A stretch of DNA of 64,000 nucleotides, from the NCBI RefSeq assembly GCF_026745355.1, contig NC_079207.1:15772650-15836649 (forward strand), in the 5' to 3' direction. The DNA comes from Beta vulgaris subsp. vulgaris. Lineage: Eukaryota; Streptophyta; Magnoliopsida; Caryophyllales; Amaranthaceae. Shown in pieces: positions 1-10,896 of this stretch (positions are counted from its first letter, which is position 1; each line of letters starts with the position of its first letter). Both the position numbers and the translations under genes were made by a program. A model generated the notes under the pieces. That model was not told the DNA's origin. It saw nothing but the letters and a program-made list of their open reading frames with translations, and searched no databases.

Positions 1-1916
1 CCAAGTGTACTTCAAACTTTGGGTCAAAGAAATCATAACAGTCCTGCACTCTAAAATCAGTTCATCTAGTTCTTAGGAAATGATTGATATTGTAGTGCCT
101 GAATTGCTCTAAAAAACCCCAAGTCTAGCACATTTAAGTCAGGGGACTGAGTGGCTGATTGATGAGTTGGATATTGAATCCATTCTGAGTTGCTGCTGCT
201 ATAAATTTGGGTCTGATGCATGAATGTGAGGTCTAGATTGTCTTGTTGTATGTAGATATCTTTGACACACCTTCTGGCCAATTCCTCATATGGCAGGTAT
301 GATAGTGTTAACTATCATTCCCTCATAACTGGTAGTGTAACACTTTCAATTGCCTTGTCAACAAGTACCTGCCCTTCTGTTTTTGTTGAATATTTAGCTC
401 TTGCATACTCAACAAAATGGTAGATACCAAATTTCCTATCATGTATCATCCTTCCCTCACTGTCCTTAATAGGTCTAGATGTGGCACACATGAACATGAC
501 TTTTATCTTAAATCTCTTGGACTGACAACAACTATAAGGGTCATCTTCAGCCGGAAGCAAGTAAAACCTCCTCATGTCTGGACTTAAACAAAACTACTTC
601 TCATCTATGTGAACAACATTTTGCATGTCAACAAATTTTGGTGGTTGTGTCCTTGTTGCTGGTAATATGTGTTGTAACACCCACTTCATTCTTTGAATCT
701 TATGATCTTCTGTCAGTTTTGGGTGGGTGCTGCTAGTGTGACTTCTCAGCTTGCCCCGTTTCAGTAGACTGTAAACAGTGGAGGGGGGGACTTTAAGATA
801 TCCAGCAAATGCCCTTATACTTGTCCTCAGATTAAGTGGGACTGACTGAAGCCATTTGTCATCATAAACTTTAAGCTTCCTACCACATCTTCCTGCTTTT
901 TTGTTTCTCACATCTATGGCATGCCCACTTTTCTCTGTTTTTTGCATCTTTCCATATCCTATCTAATGTCATCCTACTTATGCCATGCTTTCTTGCTATT
1001 TCTGTTTTTAAACCCCATGGAAATTTACCATTTATTTCAGAGGTAAGTAGGTCATCAACCAACATTCTTCTTTTTGTTAAAGTTAAATGTGGTTTTTGGG
1101 TTGATGAACTTACATTGTTTTGTATTTCTGTGTTTTGTTGTTCTGGGTTACCCTGCTGATTTTGTTGATCTGCTTCAATGCCATCTGCTGCTACTGTACC
1201 TCCATCATCATCATGCTCTGTGTCATCATCAATGTTGTAATGTGTCCACATCTCATGCATCAGCAACTCATCCTCCATGCCTTCAATTTCCAGCAACTCT
1301 TGAAGGCCAAACATCTCTGCCCCTCCCTCATCTGCTGACCCCATCTGATCAAGCTGGAGAAGATTTTTTGAAGACTGAAGTTTGAAGTTTTTTGTGGGAA
1401 ACTTCAGTTCTTAATTTAGTAGGATTTTTTTTGTAATTGGTCCTGTGCAGTGTGTACAGTGAATTGTGGAAACAATATGATTTTTGTAAAAAAAAAACTA
1501 AACCATGGTGCTAAACAATATTTTCTCTCTCCTCATTTTGGGAAACAAGCCCCCATTTAATGTTGGGGGTTGATATAGAGGATAGAGTATGGTAAATGTA
1601 GGCTTAAACTAACTTTGAAATTGGGTAATTTAAATTTTTTGCAAATTTTCAGCTTTATGAAAATTTCGGAGGGAAATGCATTTGGTGCCAAAAAAAATTG
1701 GCTCCGCCACTTTTCTCTCTCCTCAACCGTGTATAATTTGGGAGGGAACCAACTAGTGGTCCTTCTTTTCTCTCTCCTCCCTTCCCTTAAACCCCCCATG
1801 TGCAATGGACCCCACACCTTTAATCTCCTACACTTATTCTCTCCTAATCACTCCTCTAATTTTTGCCTAGAAAACCACAATTTTTGAAAGTCTAACATCT
1901 AAAAAAACGGAGGAAG
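1..1916 (-). mobile_element. Mariner-like element, truncated by the window edge
   Basis: The right edge reads as a plant Tc1/mariner terminus: on the minus strand it begins TA then CTTCCTCCGTTTTTTTAG, and the TA target site is at 1917-1918. Inside lies a broken mariner-like transposase (66-1344) on the same strand. The other terminus lies outside the window. The stretch 1345-1916 between terminus and transposase is CT-rich untranslated sequence with no gene. Confidence 0.75.
66..1344 (-). pseudogene. Mariner-like transposase, inactivated
   Basis: The ATG at 1344 opens an acidic N-terminal region followed by a helix-turn-helix segment (TKRRMLVDDLL, then GISRMTLDRIW). The frame then shifts, and the sequence continues at 947-594 with a second DNA-binding region and the first catalytic aspartate in VVHIDEK. 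At 594-596 the expected Trp codon of the family's HIDEKWF motif is TAG, so the protein stops there; the same frame resumes (MRRFYLLP to about 315). A further shift leads to 281-66, which holds the second aspartate (YIQQDN) and the third in SPDLNVLDLGFF, the D39D signature of plant mariner-like transposases. It would bind the element's terminal repeats and cut at TA. At least two frameshifts and one nonsense codon make it non-functional. The family call is from recognised motifs; C-terminal residues may lie beyond base 1. Confidence 0.85.
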
Positions 1917-3559
1917 TAAATAATTTTTTTTAAAAAACAAAAGGACAGAAATCAGTGAAATTCTCGCAGAAATTGCGGCTGAACTCCCGATTCATCGATA
2001 TAAATTTTTAAAAAAAAAAAATTAAATACTATAATATTATCTATTAGTTTTTTGTGAAAGTAACTGGTTTTAAAAAATAATAACGCATGTTTTGTGGAAA
2101 AAAAATTATAAAAATTAATATCTATAAATCAGATAATATAAACTGATTTAAAATATATATATAGAAGTCCCTTGATATCCGGTTTTGATGAAATACACCT
2201 GTGAAATTTCAAAATTCATATTTACCTCATTCAAGGTTTTGCATGCCATCTTCATAGTGATCTTTCACCATTGCCGCCATGGATGATAGACTAAATGTTG
2301 TGAAACAAAAGGTAATTAAGTATATATCCAATATTTTTCATTTGCTTTATAAGGATCTTGAATTCCTTTTGCTTTCTCCTGGATTGTATTATGTTGTGGT
2401 TTGTAGAGGACAATGAAAATAATAGATGAGTACAAAACAACAAAATCAAAACCAGTGGGTCAAATTAAACTTAGATGGGTTAATTTTCATGACTTTCACA
2501 AGAGAGAGAAGGAGTGAGTTGGATGATTTTGAGTTTTATTTCAGCTTACAATTCATGAAGCTTTGTTATTAGTGAGGGAGATAGTGACAGTTGGAGGATT
2601 TTGGGTTGTACTATGAGTCTATGACTTAAACTGAATGAAAAGAAGACAGTGATGTATCATTAATGAGAATATAATTTATGCTATGGTTTCTTTTAGTATT
2701 TGGTTAGTTTTTCTCTCTTAAAATCATACTTCATGCAATCTTTTATTTACTTGATAATTGGGAAATTGGTGAACATAATTTTTGAATTTATAATTGGTAA
2801 ATTGTTAGTATATTGTTTGTTGTATAAATTGAATAGTGAATTTTAATTGGTAGTGAGAATTGTTACTGAATTATAATTGTGTTAATTGCATGAATTGTTA
2901 GTAAAATTAAATTGCTTGAACTGTTGATGAATTTTAATTGCAGGAATTGTTCCTAACCTGTTATGTGATAATATAATTTGACCAAATTTATAGACAAAAC
3001 TATATGCGCGTGTTTGGATTGTTTAGTAGCCATGCTTTTTTTATTTGCTATTCGAGCTTTGTATATGTAAGTGTCATGTTATTTTGAGTTTGTTATTCGA
3101 GCTTTGTATATGTAAGCTAACTTTTTACCATCGGAAGATAAATATGAACTTTGTTGTTTTTTATGATTGTTTTTGGTGGGAAGCAGTGATTTATATGTTC
3201 CAATGAAGTTGGTTAAGAATAATGCGATGCAAGTACAGGTTGTGGATCCGCAATTATTGGATGACATTAACAAATCATGTGGTCATAAGGATGTTGAAAA
3301 GTGAAGACGATTATTTAATTGGAATTTTGTGCTATTTAATTTAAACATCATAAACGATTATAATAATAGTGTATCTACTTAAATCTATAATTTTAAAGTG
3401 TTTAGATACTTATGATTTGTATGATGCATTGATTATAGTAGAGAAGTCTGCATACAAGTTCAAGGCACACAGAACCAAGGAGAAGAACATTTGTCTTCTT
3501 ATAATAAGACTATTATCCAGTACTAGAGAACACCATGAAAAACTACAAACTTGCCAGTT

Positions 3560-3976
3560 ATGGAGAAACTGCAATGTGAAGCTGCACATTTGAGTGAGGG
3601 AAATGGAGGGGTAAAAAAGAGGGATGCACCTAATGGACATCGTGAGCAAGATGCTCGAAGGAAAAGGAAAAGAAAACAATTGGTTACGAGGGAGCCGCTT
3701 CAGAAAGGGGGAATGGGCTCGGAGAATGCTAACACATTAGGAAAAAATAATGTTGAAATCACTCTAAATCCTAGGCATACTGTTCAACAGTTTATGCAAC
3801 TACTTAAAGGTTTGGAGGGACAAGATGATAAGCTAAGAGCGATAAGAGATATGGGATTCGGAGGCCTCATGCATCTTAACTTTCCAAGGAATGACACAAT
3901 ATTCGCGGCAAAACTTATGAGGGATTTTGACCTCTATGGGATGTGCGTACTTTTAGATAGGAACAGAGACATTAAG
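3560..3976 (+). CDS. Exon of a transposon-type protein with a GFGGLMHL motif
   Basis: An open frame of 139 codons begins at ATG 3560 and runs to a plausible splice donor (GACATTAAG then GTATTT) at 3976/3977. Without splicing it stops at 3994. It starts with a basic stretch (RRKRKRK, a possible nuclear localisation signal). It ends with the segment DKLRAIRDMGFGGLMHLNF and a following FDLYGMCVLLDRN. I recognise this pattern from plant uncharacterised proteins whose C-terminus is often a Ulp1-type peptidase and which are frequent in Mutator-like elements, but no peptidase domain is visible here. A possible preceding exon lies at about 3395-3537 (DLYDALIIVEKSAYKF). Function not established; it could also be a fragment of a captured host gene. 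Confidence 0.4.
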
Positions 3977-4521
3977 GTATTTAATTTTTATTAGTTTAGT
4001 ATATTTGTAAATGTTCTTTTTATATACTTTCATGTTCATTTCATTTTTGTGATTTTTTAGTATCACTAATATGTAGTATCAAGTCGATCTTATATGAATA
4101 TGTTCTTTATTTTTAAATAATTATGGTGTTCTTTTTTTTACACTTTCATGTTCTTTTCCATGATCATTAATTTTTGTGATTGTCTATAATTTTTGGTTTC
4201 TCAAATCTCATCTGCAAATGTTCCTTTTAAAATAGTATGGTGTTCTTTGGTGTTTACCTTCATGTTCTTTCCTTTGTATGTTGTGTGTTTTGTGTGTGTA
4301 GTTTGTTTGTTTGTTCCCAATTATTAAATACTCTAATTTTTTTAGTGGTATGATGTTATTTGATTTATACCTTTATGAAGTTTCCCTGTTTGTTTTCTTT
4401 TTTGTAGTTTAGTTATGCCAATTCTTGTATATATGTACATATTCTGACAATCAGTATGGTGTTATAAGTTTTTAATGTGAATGTTCTTTTACTGTATGTG
4501 TTGTGTTCTTTTTATATACTA

Positions 4522-5332
4522 TCATATAGAGGAGACTGCTTTTTCATTCAAGATAAAACCGATACCAAACATAACATTCTCATTATTATGGTTTGGACCA
4601 CATATCATATCATACTTATTAGTACGATATGTAGTGTCATGTACCAATAAATCACCAAATGCGTCATAATCAATTTTCATCCTATTATCTCGAAAATAAA
4701 AGCACTCAAGATGACTTTCATCGTCCAGTTCAAAGTCATAGTAGAAGTCTACCTCATATGCTTTTCTCTCATTGAAATAGTTGTTTAGAATCACATCCAT
4801 CAAGTTTCATTTTCTTCTACGCAGCTAACGCATCATAAGCATCACTCTTAATGAATCCCATAACAGATTCACCTCCAGCTTCCTTTTTCAACACACGAAC
4901 TGCATCTGCAATAGGTATTCCTGTTTCTGTCAAGTTACTAAGCATAGCAAGTTGGTCCTGTGTCACTTTTCTATGAGACCTTATCAAGTGCATTTTAGAA
5001 ATAGGTATACTACAATGATTATGCTCCATAACATGTTTGACAAGAATATATAAACCAGATTCTTTGTCAACATCAAACTGGACAAGAGCTTTGCATGCAC
5101 ATCGAAAGTCTTTCTTACTATATGCCTTTGGCTCAACATTTTTTTTACTCTTAAACCTAGAACAAGAACAATAATACATGCGTTGTCGAACTGTCTTCCC
5201 ATCAGCCCTATATGCTATCTTTCCTTTTCTAGTACCAAAACCATGCTTGGATGCATAGTTATTATACAATTCATATGCTTCCTCGTCAGATTTAACCTTT
5301 CTTAATAACAACTCAGAAGTGATTGCCTCCAC
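4522..5332 (-). pseudogene. FAR1-related / MULE transposase fragment
   Basis: The upstream piece (5332-4817) matches the FAR1 DNA-binding domain of FHY3/FAR1 family proteins. It has a conserved YELYNNYASKHGFGTRKGK start, the zinc-chelating C-x-C...C-x-C spacing (YYCSCSRF, FRCACKALV), and the HNH-like MEHNHCS ending. A TAG at 4817-4819 ends this frame. After a frame change, 4800-4522 continues with NYFNERKAYEVDFYYDFE and FGDLLVHDTTYRTNKYDM, the start of the MULE transposase domain that carries the first catalytic aspartate region. The homology stops abruptly near 4522, so most of the catalytic domain and the SWIM zinc finger are missing. Such proteins act as transposases or, when domesticated, as light-signalling transcription factors. 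The stop, frameshift and truncation make this a dead transposase rather than a FAR1 gene. Confidence 0.75.
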
Positions 5333-5395
5333 AAACCCTAATCAAAATTAAAAAAGCATATAACATCATTATATTATGTCAAACATATAAAATTT

Positions 5396-6830
5396 TAATA
5401 TGTTCTTTATAAATTACTATATATGATGATCTATTTCCATGGTCATATATACTTTTTTTCATAATGGTTTCATATTTTATTTTATCAATCAATTATAGAA
5501 TTTTTTTCAAAGTCAATACCATATTCTAATTGAACTTGCAACATGTCATGTTATAATCTTATTGATCTTTATAATATTATTATATGTTCTTTAAAAGTGA
5601 CTATAATGTCATAATTCCATGAGTCATACGTTCTTTCTTTTCATAATGGTTTCATATGTACCTTTTATCAATCAATTATACAATTTTTTTCCCAAGTCAA
5701 CGCCATATTACAATTGAACTTGCAATATGTTCTTTATATTATTATTATTATATGTTCTTTTGAAGTTACTATGATGTTATAATTCCGTGAGTCATAAGTT
5801 CTTTTTCTCATAATGGTTTCATATGTACCTTTTACCAAACAACTATACAATGATTTTTTATAAGTCGATCCCATATTATAATTGAACTGGCAATATGATC
5901 TTCATATTATTATTATATGTTCTTTATAAATTACTATCATGCTCTATTTCCATAGTCATACGTTCTTTTTTTTCATAATGGTTTCATATGTACCTTTTAT
6001 CAATCAATTATACAATTTTTTTCCCAAGTCAACGTCATATTATAATTGAACTGGCAATATGTTCTTTATTAGGGATGGCAGTGGAGCGGGTCAAGTAGGA
6101 GACCCGCCCCATCCCCGCCCAATTGGGGCGGGGATGGGTCTAGGTTTGGTGGGGATGGGGCGGGGATGGGGGTTAAAATTGTACCCGCAATGGGTGGTGG
6201 AGCGGGTGTGGATTTTATGTTATACCCGCCCCATCCCCCCCCCCCCACCCCCGCCCCACATATTTATTATTAAAATTCTATTTATATACATATGTTACTA
6301 ACGTATTTGAAGACACTTTTGAAATGTAATAAAACATTTGCCTTCGTTAATGTATTTTAACTTTTCTTTTATTATATAATATTGTGATTTTGTGAAGTAG
6401 ACAAGTATAATGGGCTTATGGCAGATTTTTTGGTGGAATTTTTGCAGGGATGACGCGGGTACGACGCGGGTGCGGGGGTGGGTCTAGAATTTCCCCCCGC
6501 AATGGGTGGTGGGGCGGGGATAGGGATGGAATCTTTCCCCGCAATGGGTGGTGGGGCGGGGATGGGGATGAAAATTTAATGCGGGTGCGGGTGTGGGGGT
6601 ACCATCCTCCGCACCCGCCCCGCCCAATTGCCATCCCTATTCTTTATATTATTATTATATGTTCTTTTTGAGTTACTATGATGCTATAATTCCGTGAGTC
6701 ACACGTTCTTTTTCTCATAATGGTTTCATATGTACCTTTTACCAAACAACTATATAATGATTTTTTACAGGTCGATACCATATTATAATTTACACAAGTT
6801 CAATTCAGAAAAAAATTTGAGATTTACATA
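5396..6830. repeat. Tandem repeat, five units of about 150-185 bp
   Basis: Five diverged copies of an AT-rich unit can be aligned by eye. Each has a TATGTTCTTT start, then a CATACGTTCTTTTT-like block, TAATGGTTTCATATGTACC, and CCATATTATAATTGAAC. Units begin near 5399, 5585, 5752, 5926 and 6657. The fourth/fifth junction is interrupted by a hAT MITE (6070-6639). No coding potential. Probably a subterminal array of the surrounding element. Confidence 0.8.
6070..6639. mobile_element. hAT-type MITE, 570 bp, 8-bp TSD
   Basis: Termini TAGGGATGGCA and TGCCATCCCTA are inverted repeats. The element is flanked by an exact 8-bp direct duplication TTCTTTAT (6062-6069 and 6640-6647), as expected of hAT transposition. 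The interior is strikingly GC-rich for this window, with repeated GGGCGGGGATGGGG and GCGGGTGCGGG blocks, and encodes nothing credible. Confidence 0.9.
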
Positions 6831-7509
6831 GAAAATAACATTGAATGTATCAAAATCTTAAAAGAACATACACAAACACCAAACAAAACTACATCTTCTA
6901 TGTTAGCACATTTATTTTTCTATAACAAATAAGAACAAAAAATAGGAAAAATGAGATCAACGAAATAATATTAAAATACCTTCTCCTTTTATGTCGATTC
7001 CATCCAATATATATTCGTCATTGTTAATGTCATCCGAAACTATAAAACGACAATCCGAATCATCTCGAAATTCACAATCAACCATTATTGATGCTTTTTT
7101 TGGTAACGTGAGTTAATCCAGTACCTCTTAAATTTGTGTCAATAATACGTCAAACTAAAATAAAAGATATCAATGTTTTCAAAATCAAAAAATAATAAAT
7201 AATAGTAGTTTATATTTTTGTTTTTCAAAAAAAGTTTATGTGATATCAAATGAGAGACAATCTGCAAATGAGAGTTTGCATATACCAGTAAAATAATAAA
7301 CGCTACTATTCATCTATTCTCTTCATATTATTGATTATGAAAAACAGAAGTTTAACGATCAAAATTACAGGGAGTCCACCAACAAATTTTCGATTTTTTT
7401 GGGAGTTTACCATTTTTTTGTTTTTTTTTTCAACTCATGGAGCGGCAGAATTCGGGAGTTATCAGCCGGATTTTTAGGAGTTTACCATTAAGTTTTTTTT
7501 AATTAATTA

Positions 7510-8906
7510 ATTTCCTATAGTTCAAATTTGCGTTTTTTATTTAAAGTGATGTGTTTTGGAGTAAGAACACGTAGAGGAAGGTGGTCTCTGGTCCACCATC
7601 CAGGCTTTGAGAGGAGATGAGAGTACAAGATAATTAAAAAAAAGAATGAATAGATGATAAAATTTTGCAATTGTGTTTTTATATTATTGTATACATAATT
7701 TTGCATATTATATATAGATTATAAGAATTATTTTGTAATTATCTCAACAACGAATACTTATTGCGTTGTATCTCTAAATAACGAGATGACGACAAACTAT
7801 CAAAGTGTTGACACTTTCAAAACTCATGGACTAATAATCGCCTCAATTCTATGTTTCATGAACCACAACCTCTATATAGTTTAATAAAAAACATACATAT
7901 GATAAACACCAATAACATTTCATGTAATGATTTTTTTCTTATTAGGTTGAAAAATTTGATTCAAATCATCAAGGCACGATAGTACTTTTAATAGCCAAAA
8001 AAGGAAATAGTGGTATCCAATGTTGTCAATTTGTTGTTCTTATATAGTAATTGTTGATAAGATTAATATGGGTGAAAAATAATTGAACTATCACAAATTC
8101 TTTGTTTTAAGCTACTTCGTTAGACTTCATTTTAAAAATAAAACTCATATTTTGTTTCACCTTTGAAGATCTATAAATGACCAGAGTAAGTTGTCAACAT
8201 GAATATGGAGAACCAGATACTAATTACACGATATTTGTTAAGTAGATATATTCAAATAATTATTAGTTTTGTATTTAAAAAAAAATGTGTCACTTGATCA
8301 ACGTTTTGTAATCTTTGTTAGAATGCACAAATGACTGTTATTGAAAAATATAGATAATCAAATCTGCAATATATAGTGGGATAATAATAAGGATGTAAAT
8401 ACTTGATCATTTAATAGGTAAATCAGAAAACCCAAAAAAAAAATTGAAAAAGATGCACAATTAAATGATTAATAAAGAAATTACAAATAAAGTTGCAATT
8501 TTGCAAAACTAAAAAAAAGTTGCAACCATCCATTATAGAAGGACCTAGGGCGGAAAAATTTAACCTGAGCCGAAATAAGGTGATAACAATTTTTTTGAAA
8601 TTTATATTAGATAATATCAAAATTTTATTAAAAAATTTTTGGATCAAGGGTCTGTTCTTTTTAATTAATTTGCTTTGCACTATTTTTAATAAAATATTAT
8701 GAACTAACCTAAATTTATTCAGAATAAAAAACAATAGGGGTAAAATTAAATTTATCATTTTATTACTCCGATTCACTATGCAGTTCTACAATATACAAAT
8801 ATCAAATAAATTTATTAAATGAAAATACAAGTGGGAGTATTACACTAAAAACTAAAAAAAAGATTGAAATTTATATACATTAACAACCTTTAAGGGTCTA
8901 CAAACT
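7510..8906. other. AT-rich intergenic sequence, no gene seen
   Basis: No open frame with recognisable content on either strand, only AT-rich sequence with homopolymer runs. GGACCTAGGGCGG at about 8541 resembles the inside of hAT-type elements but has no matching partner. Confidence 0.5.
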
Positions 8907-9112
8907 GACATGAAAATGAAAACATATTTTCATGGCATAATCTATCTATTTCTATTGCCCAATCTATTTTTGAGCTCAGTCGTTCATTAGAATTAATCAG
9001 CAACAACATGACATGAAAATAAAAACATATTTTCATGGCATAATCTGTCTACTTCTATTGCCCAATCTATTTTTGAGCTCAGTCGTTCATTAAAATTAAT
9101 CAGCAACAATCT
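8907..9112. repeat. Tandem duplication, two units of 103 bp
   Basis: 8907-9009 and 9010-9112 are direct, nearly identical copies. Both contain ACATATTTTCATGGCATAAT, TTGCCCAATCTATTTTTGAG and CTCAGTCGTTCATTA. Only a handful of substitutions separate them, so the duplication is recent. The following stretch to 9746 is AT-rich and holds a hAT-like terminus-type sequence near 9498-9549 without a partner. Confidence 0.9.
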
Positions 9113-9746
9113 GATTTCACAAAACTTATTCAAGTTTTCAGAAAAATTAAATTAATTTAATGTATAATACTTAGTTACTATGAAAAAAATACAGTGTGTC
9201 ATTGAAATTATCAAATAATTACAATAATTCTTGGTCGAAAAATGAAGTAATAAAATTCAGAATTTGCAAAACTAAAAAAATCGAATAAAGAACAAAAATT
9301 GCAGAAAAGAGAGAAATTACCCAAAAATTTTGAGCGTTTGGCGTTGAATTGGAAAACAAGTGGGAAATTGAAGTAAGAAACTTAATTCGCAGTAAGCTTA
9401 ATTGTCGGCTGCATTTGCAGTGATCTTTTTTTTCCATTTTTTTTCAATTTTTCCTTTTATTCTGTTTTACCTTTACTTATTTGGGCTATGTGTTTTGGGG
9501 CCCTGAGAACCTGCCCCTCTCGCTCAGGCCCAAATACGGCCCTGAACCGTACTCGCCTAGTCGGTGGTGCTGATTTACCCAGTGAGTTCATATGATAATG
9601 CATACTTACATGAGAAATGAGAATGATATTTACGCGCTATAACTCCTATGAAAAAGTGATGTAACTCCAAAAAAAAAAGTATATTAGAAACAAAAATTCA
9701 AAATTCAAACCTTTTTTTGGCTCTAAATTTTTTAGGTGGGGATAAC

Positions 9747-10381
9747 TGTTAGAACTTGTAAAAGGGTGATGAAGAAGATGATTACTATATGAATGATGAA
9801 TCTTCTCGGCGTGTTGGGACACTTTCCCAAAAGCAATATTCCGACCCTATACGAAGCACGGGTTGCACGGAATTCACTTCCGAGATACAAAGAAGAACAC
9901 CAAGAGTCACGCTCGTATGAATCTTGTCAAAATGAGAATAAGTTTTGTATGAATTTTGTTTGATGATCAATGTAATGAAGAACTTGAGAGAGAGTGCTTT
10001 TTAGAGAAAATAACATAAGAACTCTACTTCATCTGTGGTGAAATTACCACACTTATACACGCAAAGTAATGAAACCGTCAAAAAACCGCTCGCTGCACAC
10101 AAGCCCACGCAAAAATAGTGGCACTGTCGCGAGCCGCGACAGAGCTCGCGAGTCGCGAGTCGCGAGTCGCGACAGTGGTCGCGAGTCGTGGCCAAGCCTC
10201 TGCCCAGCCTCGTGTTTCTCTAGTTTGTTGCGAGCATTCCTTTACGATTACTTCATTGTTTTCTATGCTATAAACAACTTGCGTGCATTCTTATCGTAAC
10301 TTGAACAACGACACCATAACCAAGTCATTCAAGTTATACGTTACATGAATTAATCAACCAAATACTCTAAATTATCCAACA
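9747..10381 (-). repeat. 3' LTR of Copia A
   Basis: 635-bp LTR, TG...CA in element orientation (starts TGTTGGATAATTTAGAG, ends TCTAACA). Contains a short CGCGAGTCGCGAGTCGCGA repeat at about 10131-10190 that is longer than in the other LTR. Confidence 0.93.
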
Positions 10382-10896
10382 ATCCTCCCCCATTTAGAGT
10401 ATTCTAAAAGATAATAAGCACTAACACATCAAAACAAACATCTCATGCGTAAATGAAAGTGTATAAAACTTGAACTTTCATATAGTAAAGTACACATTCC
10501 AAGTATCCGTATCCAATTGGTGTCGATAACGATTGAACCAATTTCAATACATAATGGAAACCCGAAGATACTATACACACAAGATAAAATTACTTAAACT
10601 CATTATAAACCGACACATAAAGCCTTGTGTCCATATCTATTCATAAGTGTATCAAAGCTATGCCCCATTAGCTCCTTGAAGCGGCTAAACTTCACACTTA
10701 CATAGGTAGATCTCTAAAATACATGCTACTGTGAAAAGCATAAACAAGAGACCTATTAAGTTATACAACCTCCATACAACACAGTATAGAACTATAAACT
10801 TAGGATGAATAAAAGTTCTACAATCATCTAAATGAAGAAATTAATCTTATTGAACTTAAGACCCAACGTCATATTGGGCGTTAAGTTAAGATTTCC

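Larger units (their letters stand above)
1950..7500. mobile_element. Decayed Mutator-like element with FAR1-type remnant
   Basis: Inferred element. The left end carries AATTGCGGCTGAACTCCCGA (about 1972-1990). The right end carries the inverted counterpart TTCGGGAGTTATCAGCCGG (7451-7469), which looks like degenerate terminal inverted repeats. Between them are a FAR1/MULE transposase remnant (4522-5332, minus), a coding exon of a transposon-associated type (3560-3976, plus), and five copies of a 150-185 bp AT-rich tandem repeat (5396-6830). I could not find a convincing target-site duplication, so the outer limits are approximate. The stretches 1990-3390 and 6830-7450 are AT-rich, with only short doubtful exon-like pieces (for example 2279-2311 and 3187-3303). 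Confidence 0.45.

Noticed and set aside
4522..5332. Functional FAR1/FHY3-type transcription factor
   Set aside because: Stop codon, frame change and loss of most of the transposase and SWIM regions; lies among transposon repeats.
6059..6671. Gly/Pro-rich frames on both strands
   Set aside because: They read through the GC-rich repeats of a hAT MITE with exact ends and duplication.
9498..9549. hAT terminus (CAGGGCCGTATTTGGGCC on the minus strand)
   Set aside because: No inverted partner or 8-bp duplication could be located; kept only as a remark.
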